A program made the translations under genes and the position numbers. Below the pieces are notes generated by a model. The model was not told where the DNA came from, ran no database searches, and was given only the letters and a program-made list of their open reading frames with translations. Below are positions 8,271 to 19,637 of a stretch of 64,000 bases of DNA, one piece after another; position 1 is the first letter of the stretch, and every line of letters begins with the position of its first letter. Source of the DNA: Saprospiraceae bacterium (lineage in GTDB: Bacteria > Bacteroidota > Bacteroidia > Chitinophagales > Saprospiraceae); the NCBI GenBank assembly GCA_016715405.1, contig JADKAE010000009.1, positions 124,001-188,000 on the forward strand. The letters are read 5' to 3'.

Positions 8271-10577
8271 ATGCCCACCCGAATATATTTATTACTCTGC
8301 TGCGCCATTACGGCCTTTAATCTTTTCGCCCAAAACCCCTTCCCAGCCCCCGGCCCGCTGTACCGCGACGACGCCGTGCCCCGCATCGATATCTGGCTGC
8401 CGGCAGACTCGCTGGCCATTCTGCTGGCGCCGGGCAACGAGCAGAGCAATTACCACTGGCACGCTACTTTTACTTTCGACGACGGTGACCAACGCGATAC
8501 GGTGTATAATGTAGGGCTCCGACTGCGCGGTAATACCTCCCGCATGGCGGAGAAGAAGTCGTTTAAGGTGTCGTTTAATACGTACGAACCCGGCAGGCAG
8601 TGGAACGGCGTGGAGAAGCTGAACCTCAACGGCGAACACAACGACCCCGCGGTGTGCCGCGCTAAGGTGTGCTGGGACTTGCTCCAGCAAATGGGCGTGC
8701 CCGCGCCACGCGCTAACCACGTGCGACTGTATATCAACGGCGAATTCAAGGGACTTTACGTGAATGTGGAGCATATCGACGAGGAGTTTGTGGAGACGCG
8801 CTTTGGGAATAAAAACGGAAATCTCTATAAATGCCTCTGGCCCGCCGACCTGGCTTATCTGGGCAATAATCCCAATTCGTATAAGTTTGAATCGGGCGGA
8901 CGCCGGGCATACGACCTGCGAACGAATGAGGAAACGGACGATTATACGGACCTGGCCCAATTTATTGATGTGCTCAATAATACCCCAATCTCTTTCCTGC
9001 CCTGCGCGCTGGAACAGGTGATGAATGTGGAGACGCTGCTGCCGGCTATGGCTTTTGATGTGTTGGCAGGCAACTGGGACGGGCCGTTTTATAATAAGAA
9101 CAATTTTTACCTGTACCACAACCAGGCTACGGGTTTGTTTGAGTTTATTCCCTACGACCTCGATAATACGCTGGGTATCGACTGGCTGGGTCAGAACTGG
9201 GGTACGCGGAATGTGTATAACTGGGCGCATCCGAATGAACCCCGGCCGCTGTTTAAACGCGTATTGCAAGTGCCGGAATATCGCGAGCGGTTTACGTATT
9301 ATTTGCAGCTCTTTTTGGATAATGTTTTTAATGAGGAAGTCCTTTTTCCTTATTTGGAAGATATCAAACAGCGCATTGCACCCTACGCCCAGGCCGATCC
9401 CTACCGCCCGCTCGACTACGGCTTTACCTATGCCGATTTTGAGACGGCTTTTGTGGATGATCTACCGTTTTTTCATACCGATTATGGATTGCAGGAGTAT
9501 ATTACTACCCGCCGCAATACGGCACTGAGCCAGTTGGAGGCCACGGATGTGGCGCCCATTATTACCTGGGTGGCCGACAATAATCCCTCTGCATACCAGG
9601 ATATCGCCCTCAGCGCCCAAGTGGTCGATAATACGACTGTGACCGAGGTGATGTGGTGTTACCGACTCAACGGCGCCGGCTCGGATATCTGCATACCGAT
9701 GTACGACGACGGACAGCACCTTGACGGCGAAGCCAACGACGGGCGCTACGGCGCCGAATTGCCGGCTGTGAACGCGGTAGGGGTGATCGAGTATTACCTG
9801 ACTGCCGGCGATAACACCGGCCAGCAAAGCCGAAAGCCAGTCTGCGGGTTTTATGAGCTGCAAATCAGCGACGTCACGCTGCCCGTGGCTATCAATGAGG
9901 TGATGGCCGCCAACTCTTCGACGATCGCCGATAATTTTGGCGAATACGACGACTGGGTGGAGCTCTACAATTATTCCGATGTGCCGGTCTACCTCGGCGG
10001 GCGCTACCTCTCCGATAACCCCACGAACCCCGATAAATGGGCTTTCCCCGATATCTGGATACAAGCCCAGGAGTACCTGCTGGTCTGGACCGACGACGAT
10101 GCCGGACAAGGCCCCCTGCACACCGATTTCAAACTCGACGCAGCCGGGGAGTTTATTGGTATTTTTGACAATGCGGCGAATGATTACGCGTTGATTGACG
10201 GCTTTGCTTTTGGGCCGCAAGCCACTAACCACGCCATAGGCCGTTTGCCCGATGGATTTGGGGCGGTGCAGGTGGTGAGTCCTACGCCTGGCGGGCCGAA
10301 TATGCCGATAACTGGTGTTGGTGAATTAATTGATAATCAGATAGATATGCTTGTTTTTCCCAATCCTTTTTCGGAGGAATTGTGGGTGAGGTGGCCGGCT
10401 GCCGGCACGCTGCAGTTGGTGGATGTGTGGGGTAGGGTAGTGGGCGGCGGCTTCCAGCCTGTTTCGGAGGGGTTGTGGCGTTTTTCTGCGGAAGGACTGG
10501 TTGATGGAATATATTTATTGGTAGCTCAAATGGGGCAGGGGGTGGCGATTAGAAAAGTGGTGCTTGTGCGGCCTTGA
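8271..10577 (+). CDS. Secreted CotH-kinase/lamin-tail-domain protein with T9SS sorting domain
   Basis: Surface or secreted protein of 768 residues. After a signal peptide (cleavage after LFAQ) comes a CotH kinase-like domain, about residues 35-420: the strand RLRGNTSRMAEKKSFKVSF, and the active-site region GNWDG ... KNNFYLY ... PYDLDNTLG with the Asp residues expected to bind metal. A central immunoglobulin-like part follows, then a lamin-tail domain (about 540-680; INEVMAANSS ... DDWVELYN ... YLLVWTDDD). The end is a type A T9SS domain (VFPNPFSEE ... LVDGIYLLVAQ). CotH proteins phosphorylate secreted proteins in spore-formers; the substrate here is unknown. It opens a GC-richer section of the window. 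Confidence 0.88.
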   Translation: MPTRIYLLLCCAITAFNLFAQNPFPAPGPLYRDDAVPRIDIWLPADSLAILLAPGNEQSNYHWHATFTFDDGDQRDTVYNVGLRLRGNTSRMAEKKSFKVSFNTYEPGRQWNGVEKLNLNGEHNDPAVCRAKVCWDLLQQMGVPAPRANHVRLYINGEFKGLYVNVEHIDEEFVETRFGNKNGNLYKCLWPADLAYLGNNPNSYKFESGGRRAYDLRTNEETDDYTDLAQFIDVLNNTPISFLPCALEQVMNVETLLPAMAFDVLAGNWDGPFYNKNNFYLYHNQATGLFEFIPYDLDNTLGIDWLGQNWGTRNVYNWAHPNEPRPLFKRVLQVPEYRERFTYYLQLFLDNVFNEEVLFPYLEDIKQRIAPYAQADPYRPLDYGFTYADFETAFVDDLPFFHTDYGLQEYITTRRNTALSQLEATDVAPIITWVADNNPSAYQDIALSAQVVDNTTVTEVMWCYRLNGAGSDICIPMYDDGQHLDGEANDGRYGAELPAVNAVGVIEYYLTAGDNTGQQSRKPVCGFYELQISDVTLPVAINEVMAANSSTIADNFGEYDDWVELYNYSDVPVYLGGRYLSDNPTNPDKWAFPDIWIQAQEYLLVWTDDDAGQGPLHTDFKLDAAGEFIGIFDNAANDYALIDGFAFGPQATNHAIGRLPDGFGAVQVVSPTPGGPNMPITGVGELIDNQIDMLVFPNPFSEELWVRWPAAGTLQLVDVWGRVVGGGFQPVSEGLWRFSAEGLVDGIYLLVAQMGQGVAIRKVVLVRP

Positions 10578-10582
10578 GGTTT

Positions 10583-10675
10583 TACCGCAGAGTTAAACGG
10601 AGTTGAAAGGAGTTTCGCAGAGCGTGATGTTGACTCTGCGTAACTCTGCGAAGAACTCCTCTAACTCTGCGGTTA
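10583..10675. repeat. Palindromic word array, class CTCTGCG, copy 1
   Basis: Between convergent genes. The left arm runs CCGCAGAGTTAAA ... GGAGTTTCGCAGAG; the right arm CTCTGCG, AACTCTGCG, AACTCC, AACTCTGCGG is its complement, then a run of A. A close relative occupies the equivalent position at 63466-63558. It could serve as a bidirectional terminator. Confidence 0.8.
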
Positions 10676-10686
10676 AAAAAAAACAA

Positions 10687-12411
<1,725 letters not shown>

Positions 12412-12451
12412 GATATGACAAGTTTTGCACTAAAAAATAAGACCTAGTCAG

Positions 12452-12459
12452 CAAATATA
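12452..12459 (-). promoter_or_regulatory. Putative promoter -7 box (TATATTTG) for the TPP enzyme
   Basis: Matches TAnnTTTG on the minus strand, 41 nt before the start codon. No convincing TTG lies at the expected distance upstream, so support rests on the -7 box alone. Confidence 0.35.
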
Positions 12460-12490
12460 GCACGGTATTCGTAAGTTTGAGCCGGATTGA

Positions 12491-12538
12491 GAAGAGGGAG
12501 TGAGGGAGCGAGGGAGCGAGGGAGTGAGGGAGTGATCA
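12491..12538. repeat. Tandem 8-nt words (GGAGYGAG)
   Basis: About five direct copies of GGAGTGAG/GGAGCGAG in the gap between divergent genes. Unlike most arrays in the window no complementary arm is evident. Confidence 0.7.
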
Positions 12539-12691
12539 GGGCTTTACGAATAAATGCAGGTCAACGTCAAATATCCAGGCGCGGGTCACCGGCAAATTTG
12601 TGGAGCATTAAATTTGCCTGGCGTTTTGGGTATTTTTTTGGCGATGAAAAAGTAACACGTCTGCGATTAAAAAAACAGGTATCAGAGATAT

Positions 12692-13431
12692 ATGGATACG
12701 ATTTACGAGGTGAAATACCACCAACTGGAAGACATACACTGGTGGTTCAGAGCTAGGAGGCGTAAAGTATTGGACTACGTGCAGGTAACGCCGGAGGCGA
12801 GATACCTCGACATAGGCTGCTCGACGGGTATGTTGCTCAGCGAGTTGATATCGCGCGGCGCCGACCCCGATAGCGTTTACGGCGTAGATATCAGCGAAAG
12901 CGCCATAGGCACCTGCGTAGAGCGGGGACTCAAACACGCTCACGTGATGGATGCCGCCAGCATTACCTTCGACAAGGAGTCATTTGATTGCATCGTGTCG
13001 TCGGATTGCCTGGAGCACCTCGAAGACGACAACAAAGCCCTGAAGAACTGGTACGGCTTACTCAAACCCGGCGGCAGGCTGGTGGTCTTCGTGCCGGCCT
13101 TTATGTCGCTGTGGAGCCCTCACGACGTAGTCAACCACCACTACCGCCGTTACGAACGCGGTGAATTGGCCAAAAAAATGGAGGCAGCAGGATTTACCGT
13201 GCAAGACCAGGGTTATTGGAATTTCACCCTGTTTTTTCCCATTTTCATTTTTAGGTTAATAAAAAAAGTGTTTTTCAATATCAGCGAGCAGACGCCAGAG
13301 GAAGATCTCAAACGGCCCAATTTTCTGATTAACAAACTATTATTTGGATTGCTGTCGCTTGAAAACAGGCTCATGAAAAGCCTGCATTTTCCAATAGGCG
13401 TGAGCACCTATTGTATTTGCACTAAAAATAA
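12692..13431 (+). CDS. Class I SAM-dependent methyltransferase (C-terminal frameshift)
   Basis: Cytosolic Methyltransf_11-type enzyme, about 246 residues. The SAM motif YLDIGCSTGMLL lies near residue 38, then YGVDISESAI, DCIVSSDCLEHLED and LKPGGRLVVFVPA. The frame as sequenced runs past the natural end through a tandem-repeat array and 77 nt into the next gene. Adding one A to the run at 13424-13428 places a TAA right after CICTKK, which is the normal kind of ending, so the true end is taken as 13431. A membrane GT39-like protein and another methyltransferase follow on the same strand, suggesting a shared role in a lipid-linked or surface glycan. The substrate is unknown. Confidence 0.82.
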
Positions 13432-13446
13432 AACCAGGAGAAACCC

Positions 13447-13495
13447 TGTTCACAGTTCACAGTTCACTGTTCACTGTTCACTGATTCCTGTTCAC
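13447..13495. repeat. Tandem word array, class CAGTTCAC / GTTCACT
   Basis: Copies of CAGTTCA and CTGTTCA in the gap between two plus-strand genes. The same word set forms a palindrome at 21903-21956. As sequenced, the preceding methyltransferase frame reads through it. Confidence 0.7.
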
Positions 13496-13505
13496 ACCAA
13501 ATCTT

Positions 13506-15791
13506 ATGGCAAAACGGCAACCACAAAAGCCATCCAGGCAGGCGCAAAAACCTGCCGCTGCGCCACCCCGACCGGCGGCTAAAAAAAAGACCCCGGGAAT
13601 GACCTGGCCCTTGTATGCGCCTCCGCCCGATGCGTCGACGCAATCGCCGCGACTCCGCCAATGGTGGCTGGCCGCCGTTGCCTTTTCGTTTCTCGTGCTG
13701 GCAGTATTGGCTTTCAACAGCGGTATCAACGAAGACGATAAATTCCAGGAAGACTACGCAGAACGGCTGGTGAACTACTATACTACTTTTGGCAAAGACC
13801 GCTCCGTTTTTTACGAAGCTGACGCAGATTCGGGTTATAAAAAATACGCCAAATACTACGGCGGCGTTTTCGACCTCACCACCGGTCTGGTCAACCGCGC
13901 GTTGGGATTCCAACCCGAAGAACGCGCCTATCACCACGTGCGGCATTTGTTCAATGCCGGATTGGGTGGATTGTTGTTGCTATTTGCCTCTTTATTGGTA
14001 CGGGATATAGCGGGGTATCGAGCCGCCCTGATTGCTTTGTTATTGATGCTGGCTTCGCCCACACTCGTAGGGCATGCCATGATGAACTCCAAAGATATTC
14101 CTTTTGCTGCCGGCTACATGATCTCGGTGTATTACTTGTACCGATGTCTGAAGACACTGCCGGATATCGGCTGGCGGGACGGACTGGGGTTCATCCTGGG
14201 CGCGGCCCTCACCATTGGTACGCGTGCCGGGGTATCCTGGTGTTGGCCTATGCGGCGTTGTTTATGGGTTTGAATTTTGTAATGAAACACGGCCTGGGCG
14301 GGTTGGTAAAAGAAGTAAAAATAGTGGGCAAATACGCCATGTACTTTGCCATTGGCAGTTTGGCGGCATTTTTACTGGCTATTTTATTCTGGCCATCTGC
14401 GCTGGTTTCGCCGATTGCGCATACCCGTGAGGCCCTGGCGCTGTTTACCAAGTTTGACGTCAGCATCAAAGTCCTGTTCCAGGGCGACAATATTCCCTCC
14501 AACGGCATCCCCAAAAATTACGCCCCGACCTGGATATTCAACACGCTTACCATTCCTTTGCTATTAGGGTGGATAGCGGGTGTTTTTATAGTCATCGCGC
14601 GTTGGCGCAAGCTCGGATTTATCACATCTTCGCTCATCTTATTCGCTTGCTTTTTCCCTCCAATTTATATTATTTATAAAAACAGCCAGCTTTACGACGG
14701 CTGGCGCCACCTGATGTTCATCTTCGGGCCGTTGGCGGTGATTGCTGCCTTGTTCTGGGACCGGTTGTTCGACCTGGCGAGCCGCCATAAAATCGCCACA
14801 TGGGCATTGGTGGGGCTGTTTGCCATCGGCATAGCGGAACCGGCATTTTTTATAATAAAAAACTCCTACGCGCCATACGTCTACTTCAATCCGCTGGCCG
14901 GCGGCATGAGAGGCGCTTTCGGGCAATACGAAACCGATTATTGGGGGCTCAGCGTCAGACCCGCCATCAGTTGGATGGAAAAAGAGGGCATCTTGTCGGC
15001 CGACAACCCCGATACCGTCGTCATCGGCACCAACTTCTACTACAACTTTGCCAAAGCAGCTCAAGGAAGAGTACCGGGGTAAAGTAAAAGTGCGTTACGT
15101 GCGTTTCGACAGCCGGTACTCTGAGCCCTGGGATTACGGCGTTTTCGTCTCCCGTTTTATCAAAGGCAGGCATCTGCGGGCCGGCAGCTGGCCCACCTCG
15201 AAAACCATACATACCATCACCGCCAACGGAGTACCACTGGCAGCCATAGAACACGATACCGCCAAGCTGGCCTACAAGGGCAACGAAGCGTTGAAGGTCA
15301 AAAACTGGGATCAGGCCATCGCCGATTTGAGCGAAGAGACCCGTCGCTACCCCGACAACGAAGTCGCCTGGATGAGCCTCGCCAACGCCTATATCAATGC
15401 CCGCAATGCCGCCGCCGCCGTTGCGCCGACCAACGAAGCCCTCAAGCTATCGCCCGAAACCACCACCGCACTGTACTACCTGGGATTGGCCCAGCTCAAC
15501 TTGGGCGACAAAGCAGGCGCCATGGGTACATTCGAGCGAGGCATCAAAGCAGACAAGGATTTTTACCTGGCGCATTATTATATCGCCTACATACACACGC
15601 AGAACAATCAGCCGTCGGAGGCGCTACAGGCGCTGCAGAAGGCCATCACCGCCGAACCCTCGTTTAAGGCCGCCTACGAACTGGCTGCCAACATATACCA
15701 GCAGCAGGGCGATGAGGCCAACGCGCAGCGTTTCTTTGAGGCAGCTTCTAGGCGGGGCGGCGGGGGGCCGGGGTGGTCGGGGGGGGGCTAA
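13506..15791 (+). CDS. GT39/PMT-like membrane glycosyltransferase with C-terminal TPR repeats (two frameshifts)
   Basis: Large polytopic membrane protein, about 760 residues once joined. The N-terminus is basic and Pro/Ala/Lys-rich (about 30 residues), then a membrane helix, an acidic loop (NSGINEDDKFQEDYAERLV) with the acidic residues expected in the first external loop of PMT-type enzymes, and about nine further helices to residue 460. The last 170 residues hold four or so TPR motifs (AYKGNEALKVKNWDQAIADL). Breaks: the four-G run at 14229-14232 lacks one base, and near 15054-15057 there is one extra (or two missing) base. The last 13 codons fall in an abnormal G-rich block, so the C-terminal sequence is unreliable. 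Such proteins transfer a sugar from a polyprenyl carrier. Confidence 0.72.
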
Positions 15792-15910
15792 AAGTCCGTC
15801 GTAATGGCCGGGCCGGGCGGTGCGGGCCCGGCGGCCGAGGCCGGGACGGCCGCTTCGCAGGTTCCCCGGGCGCGGGCGGGCGGGGGGGGCCGGAGGCCTC
15901 GCGGTTGCAA
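15750..15910. other. Extremely GC-rich low-complexity block
   Basis: About 160 bases almost entirely G and C, with runs of seven or eight G and self-complementary GGCC-rich stretches. It covers the last codons of the TPR protein and the following gap up to the next methyltransferase. It is unlike anything else in the window. It may be a collapsed or badly called palindromic array; it should not be trusted as coding sequence. Confidence 0.7.
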
Positions 15911-16009
15911 CCATCGCTGCCGAATCGACGTTTAGTGGCGAAATGGCTGCACTCATTTAGGGACGCACGTTTCTTCGATAGCCTCCAAATTGAAATAACG
16001 CCTAAGCAG

Positions 16010-16798
16010 ATGAATTACAAGCTGTTATTTCCTACTTACCGCAACCGCTACTTGTTTATCAAGCGGCAACTGGAGCAACTCGCCAGACCTGCAAAGGCAT
16101 TGAACCTGGGCACCGGCGAAGGCGACTACGACGCTATGATCGCCGGGTATTGCGACCAACTGGTGGCCTGCGATATCAATGAGGGCGATGTGAACTACGC
16201 CCGGAAACTCAACAGCGATGTAGCTAACCTGCAATACTCGGTAGAAAATGCGCTTGCACTTTCGTTCCCCGACAATACCTTCGACCTGATCATTTCGGTA
16301 GACGTAATCGAACACGTGGGGCAGCCGGCGCAAATGGTAGCCGAAATCCAACGCGTATTAAAGCCGGGGGGCGTGGCGCTCATCACCTTTCCTTCGCTCG
16401 ATTACCCATTTACCTACGACCCTGTTAACCGCATCCTGGCCTTATTACACAAAGAAAAAATACCGCAGGGCGCCTATGCTTTCGGGCATGAATACCTGAT
16501 AAACCCTGTCGAATTCAGGTCGTGGCTGGCGCATCACAAGCTACAAACCATCGAAGAAAAAAAACTGAGCGGATATCTGATAGCCCTTTTAGAAGCCTAT
16601 TGGACCGGCTGGATACAGCGCATCTTCAAAGCCAATGCCACCAACGTATCGGCGCAAACGGCCAGGAGCATGGTGCTGCGGCCTTCCCGGAAAGAACCCT
16701 GGCTCTGCCTGCTCACCGACGGCCTCATTTGGCTCGACAGGTTATTGTTCGGCTTTTTTCACGCATCGGTGGGTAAGGGTTTTGTATTTAAAAAATGA
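16010..16798 (+). CDS. Class I SAM-dependent methyltransferase
   Basis: A 262-residue enzyme with SAM motif ALNLGTGEGDYD near residue 32, LVACDINEGDVNYA, FDLIISVDVIEHVG and LKPGGVALITFPS. A longer open frame starts at 15773, but its first 79 codons come from the GC-rich block and have no family resemblance, so the ATG at 16010 (MNYKLLFPTYRNRYLF) is chosen. It follows the GT39-like protein on the same strand and precedes the carboxyltransferase by 24 nt. The C-terminal half is hydrophobic-aromatic (LIWLDRLLFGFFHA), hinting at a lipid-linked substrate. The function beyond methyl transfer is unknown. Confidence 0.82.
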   Translation: MNYKLLFPTYRNRYLFIKRQLEQLARPAKALNLGTGEGDYDAMIAGYCDQLVACDINEGDVNYARKLNSDVANLQYSVENALALSFPDNTFDLIISVDVIEHVGQPAQMVAEIQRVLKPGGVALITFPSLDYPFTYDPVNRILALLHKEKIPQGAYAFGHEYLINPVEFRSWLAHHKLQTIEEKKLSGYLIALLEAYWTGWIQRIFKANATNVSAQTARSMVLRPSRKEPWLCLLTDGLIWLDRLLFGFFHASVGKGFVFKK

Positions 16799-16822
16799 CA
16801 ACTTTTTCAAAAGCATAAAGTT

Positions 16823-18367
16823 ATGATGCACGATAAGTTACAATCGCTAACCGAAAAAATGAACGAAGCCTACCTGGGCGGTGGGCTCGAAAGAATAGAA
16901 ACCCAGCATAAAAAAGGCAAACTCTCCGCCCGCGAGCGCGTCCACTTTTTATTGGACGAAGGTTCATTTGAAGAAATCGGCATGCTGGTCGCTCATCGAT
17001 GCAGCGATTTCGGCATGGAAAAACAAATCGTGCTCGGCGACGGGGTTATTACCGGTTACGGCACGATCGGCGGTAGATTGGTTTATGTATTTGCACAAGA
17101 CTTTACGGTGTTCGGTGGGTCGCTTTCAGAAACCCATGCCGAAAAGATCTGCAAAATAATGGACATGGCCATGCGCAACGGCGCGCCGGTTATAGGTCTC
17201 AACGACTCGGGCGGCGCCCGCATCCAGGAAGGCGTAAACTCTTTGGGCGGCTACGCCGACATCTTCTATCGCAACGTGGTGGCCTCGGGCGTTGTACCGC
17301 AGATATCGGCCATCATGGGCCCCTGTGCCGGCGGAGCGGTATACTCGCCTGCCATGACCGATTTCATCATCATGGTAGAAGAAACCTCCTACATGTTTGT
17401 CACGGGCCCCAACGTAGTAAAAACCGTGACAAACGAAGAGGTTACCTCCGAAGAACTCGGAGGCGCCATGACGCACGCTACCAAATCGGGGGTTACCCAT
17501 CTCACTGCGGCCAACGACTTCGACTGCATCCAGAAGATCAAGCGTATGTTGACCTACATGCCCCAAAACTGTGAAGAAAAACCGCCGCAAATACCTTTCA
17601 CCCCCGGCGACGAATACCGTCCGCAATTGCGCGACATCGTGCCTGCCAGCGCGAATCAGCCCTATGATATGCGCGAAGTAATTGCCGGCATTGTGGATGA
17701 AGACAGCTTCATGGAAATCCACGAAAACTTTGCCGAAAACATTGTAGTAGGTTTTGCCCACCTGGGTGGTTGCAGCATAGGCATTGTGGGCAACCAGCCC
17801 ATGAGTCTGGCCGGCGTACTCGACGTAGACAGCTCCATCAAGGGCGCCCGTTTTGTGCGCTTCTGCGATTCATTTAATATCCCGCTGCTGGTATTAGTAG
17901 ACGTGCCCGGTTTTTTGCCCGGCACCGACCAGGAATGGAACGGCATCATCGTCAATGGCGCTAAGTTGCTCTACGCCTTCAGCGAAGCCACCGTGCCTCG
18001 GGTGACCGTCATTACCCGCAAAGCCTACGGAGGCGCCTACGACGTGATGAACTCCAAACACATCGGCGCCGACATGAACTTTGCCTGGCCTACCGCCGAA
18101 ATCGCCGTTATGGGCGCCAAAGGGGCTTCGGAGATCATTTTCCGCAAGGAGATCATCTCGGCAGCAGACCCCCAGCAGATGTTACTCGAAAAAGAAAAAG
18201 AATACCAGGAGATGTTTGCGCATCCCTATCGCGCCGCCGCCCGCGGCTTTATCGACGAGGTAATCGACCCCATCGATACGCGCCGGAAATTAATTAAAGC
18301 GTTCGCTATGCTGGAAAACAAGGTGGCGCACAGGCCGAGGAAGAAGCATGGGAATATTCCGTTGTAA
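16823..18367 (+). CDS. pccB: Acyl-CoA carboxylase beta subunit (propionyl-CoA carboxylase type carboxyltransferase)
   Basis: Carboxyltransferase that moves CO2 from carboxybiotin to propionyl- or acetyl-CoA. It is full length at 514 residues in one clean frame. Both halves of the crotonase-like fold are present: the N-terminal oxyanion region GLNDSGGARIQEGVNSLGGYADIF and the C-terminal DVPGFLPGTDQEWNGII with KAYGGAYDVMNSK. The C-terminal HRPRKKHGNIPL ending is typical of PccB-like proteins. No biotin carboxylase or biotin carrier gene is adjacent, so the partners must be encoded elsewhere. In Bacteroidota this subunit commonly feeds the methylmalonyl-CoA pathway. PccB versus a related subunit is not certain. 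Confidence 0.9.
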   Translation: MMHDKLQSLTEKMNEAYLGGGLERIETQHKKGKLSARERVHFLLDEGSFEEIGMLVAHRCSDFGMEKQIVLGDGVITGYGTIGGRLVYVFAQDFTVFGGSLSETHAEKICKIMDMAMRNGAPVIGLNDSGGARIQEGVNSLGGYADIFYRNVVASGVVPQISAIMGPCAGGAVYSPAMTDFIIMVEETSYMFVTGPNVVKTVTNEEVTSEELGGAMTHATKSGVTHLTAANDFDCIQKIKRMLTYMPQNCEEKPPQIPFTPGDEYRPQLRDIVPASANQPYDMREVIAGIVDEDSFMEIHENFAENIVVGFAHLGGCSIGIVGNQPMSLAGVLDVDSSIKGARFVRFCDSFNIPLLVLVDVPGFLPGTDQEWNGIIVNGAKLLYAFSEATVPRVTVITRKAYGGAYDVMNSKHIGADMNFAWPTAEIAVMGAKGASEIIFRKEIISAADPQQMLLEKEKEYQEMFAHPYRAAARGFIDEVIDPIDTRRKLIKAFAMLENKVAHRPRKKHGNIPL

Positions 18368-18369
18368 TG

Positions 18370-18567
18370 AGTTAATGTGCTGATGTGTTAATGTGCTGAT
18401 GTGCTGATGTGCTGATGTGCTGATGTGCTGATGTGCTGATGTGCTGATGTGCTGATGTGCTGATGTGCTGATGTGCTGATGTGCTGATGTGCTGATGTGC
18501 TGATGTTGGAGAGATTAAAATTAATTAATTATCAGCAAATCAGCAAATTAGCAAATCAGCAAATTAT
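18370..18567. repeat. Palindromic word array, class GTGCTGAT, copy 1
   Basis: About sixteen direct copies of the 8-nt word GTGCTGAT followed, after a short AT-rich loop, by three or four copies of ATCAGCAAA, the complement of TTTGCTGAT. It lies between convergent genes and overlaps the last codons of the CDF gene. The same word set appears at 20976-21059 and 25830-25920. Confidence 0.9.
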
Positions 18568-19550
18568 TGAGTGATTCAAATCCCTCATAATATTCGTATA
18601 CGTCCAGGTGATGCGTTGTTCGTGGGGATGTTGGCGTTGTGGGCAGTCCTTTTTGAGGCAGAGGCGGCAGGAGACCGGTTCGCAGGGATCGACGTGGATA
18701 AATAGCTCTACCGGAGACTTGCAGTGCGCTTTTACCAGGTTTTCAAAAGCCTTAACTTCCGAGTGACTTTGGCGGGTATCGTAATACCAGGGCAGCGTGA
18801 GGTGGCAGTCGATATGCAGCGTAGCGCCGTATTTGATCACCCTGAAATTGTGCACATCGATCCAATTACTTTTTCCTCCAGCATTTTCACAATATTATCC
18901 ACCAGCAGGTGATCGGCTTCGTCCATGATGCCGGCTACGGAATTGCGTACAAGCCGGAAACCGGTAATCAGGATAAACAAGCCAAAAATGCCGGCGACGA
19001 GATTGTCGAGCAGCGTAAGTCCGGTGAAATATAGCGCAGCAAGTCCCAATATCAGGCCGAGAGAAGAATATGCATCAGATTGGAGGTGTTTGCCGCTGGC
19101 GATCAGCGTCATCGAATCGGCTTTGCGGCCTTGCTTTTCCAGTATCTTGCCCATCAGGAAATTGATACTGCCTGTAATGAGCGTTAGTAGCAGGCCCAAG
19201 TCTATTTGGTGCAATTCCTGCGGGTTAAAAATGTTATAACCTGCCTTGCCGAAAATGGTGATTCCAGCCAGAAAGATCATAGCTCCTTCGAAGCCTGCCG
19301 AGAGAAATTCGATTTTTCCGTGGCCGTAGGGGTGGTTTTCGTCTTTGGGTTTAGCGGCGAGATACAGGCTGTACAAAGCAAAAGAACCGGCCACTATGTT
19401 AATAATACTTTCGAGGGCATCGGTGAGGATGGCGTTGGAATTGGTGAGCCACCAGGCCAGGAATTTCAGTGCCATCAGGCCGATTCCCACCACAAGAGCA
19501 ATGATTTGCAGACGAATGTATTTGCGCAAAGCAGTATTAATTTGCTGCAA
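18556..19550 (-). CDS. Cation diffusion facilitator transporter with Cys-rich tail (one frameshift)
   Basis: Proton-coupled exporter of divalent metal ions such as zinc, iron or manganese, in the inner membrane. Once joined it is 331 residues with six membrane helices. Metal-site motifs are TDALESIIN in helix 2, HPYGHGKIEF after it and HLQSDAYSS in helix 5. The cytoplasmic domain is visible as VHNFRVIKYGATLHIDCHL. It ends with a cysteine cluster, DPCEPVSCRLCLKKDCPQRQ, which may bind metal. The frame breaks at the five-T run at 18870-18874; one added base joins it exactly. The gene is divergent from the MATE transporter. Confidence 0.87.
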
Positions 19551-19625
19551 AGCAACGCAAAAACGGCCATTCGGGCAAGTTTAAAAGTTATCGAAAAAAT
19601 TCCCTGAGCAGTAAAAGAATATCTC

Positions 19626-19633
19626 TACATTTG
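19626..19633 (+). promoter_or_regulatory. Possible promoter -7 box (TACATTTG) for the MATE gene
   Basis: Fits TAnnTTTG but lies only 4 nt before the start codon and has no TTG at 17-23 nt upstream. If real the transcript would be nearly leaderless; chance is a fair alternative. Confidence 0.25.
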
Positions 19634-19637
19634 ACAT

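Noticed and set aside
15773..16009. N-terminal extension of the second methyltransferase encoded by the GC-rich block.
   Set aside because: The 79 residues are Gly/Arg/Pro-rich with no homology to the family; the ATG at 16010 begins the conserved domain.
18370..18567. The regular GTGCTGAT tandem array looked like a CRISPR or satellite.
   Set aside because: The unit is 8 nt with no unique spacers, and the far arm holds the complement. It belongs to the palindromic word arrays; no cas gene is present.
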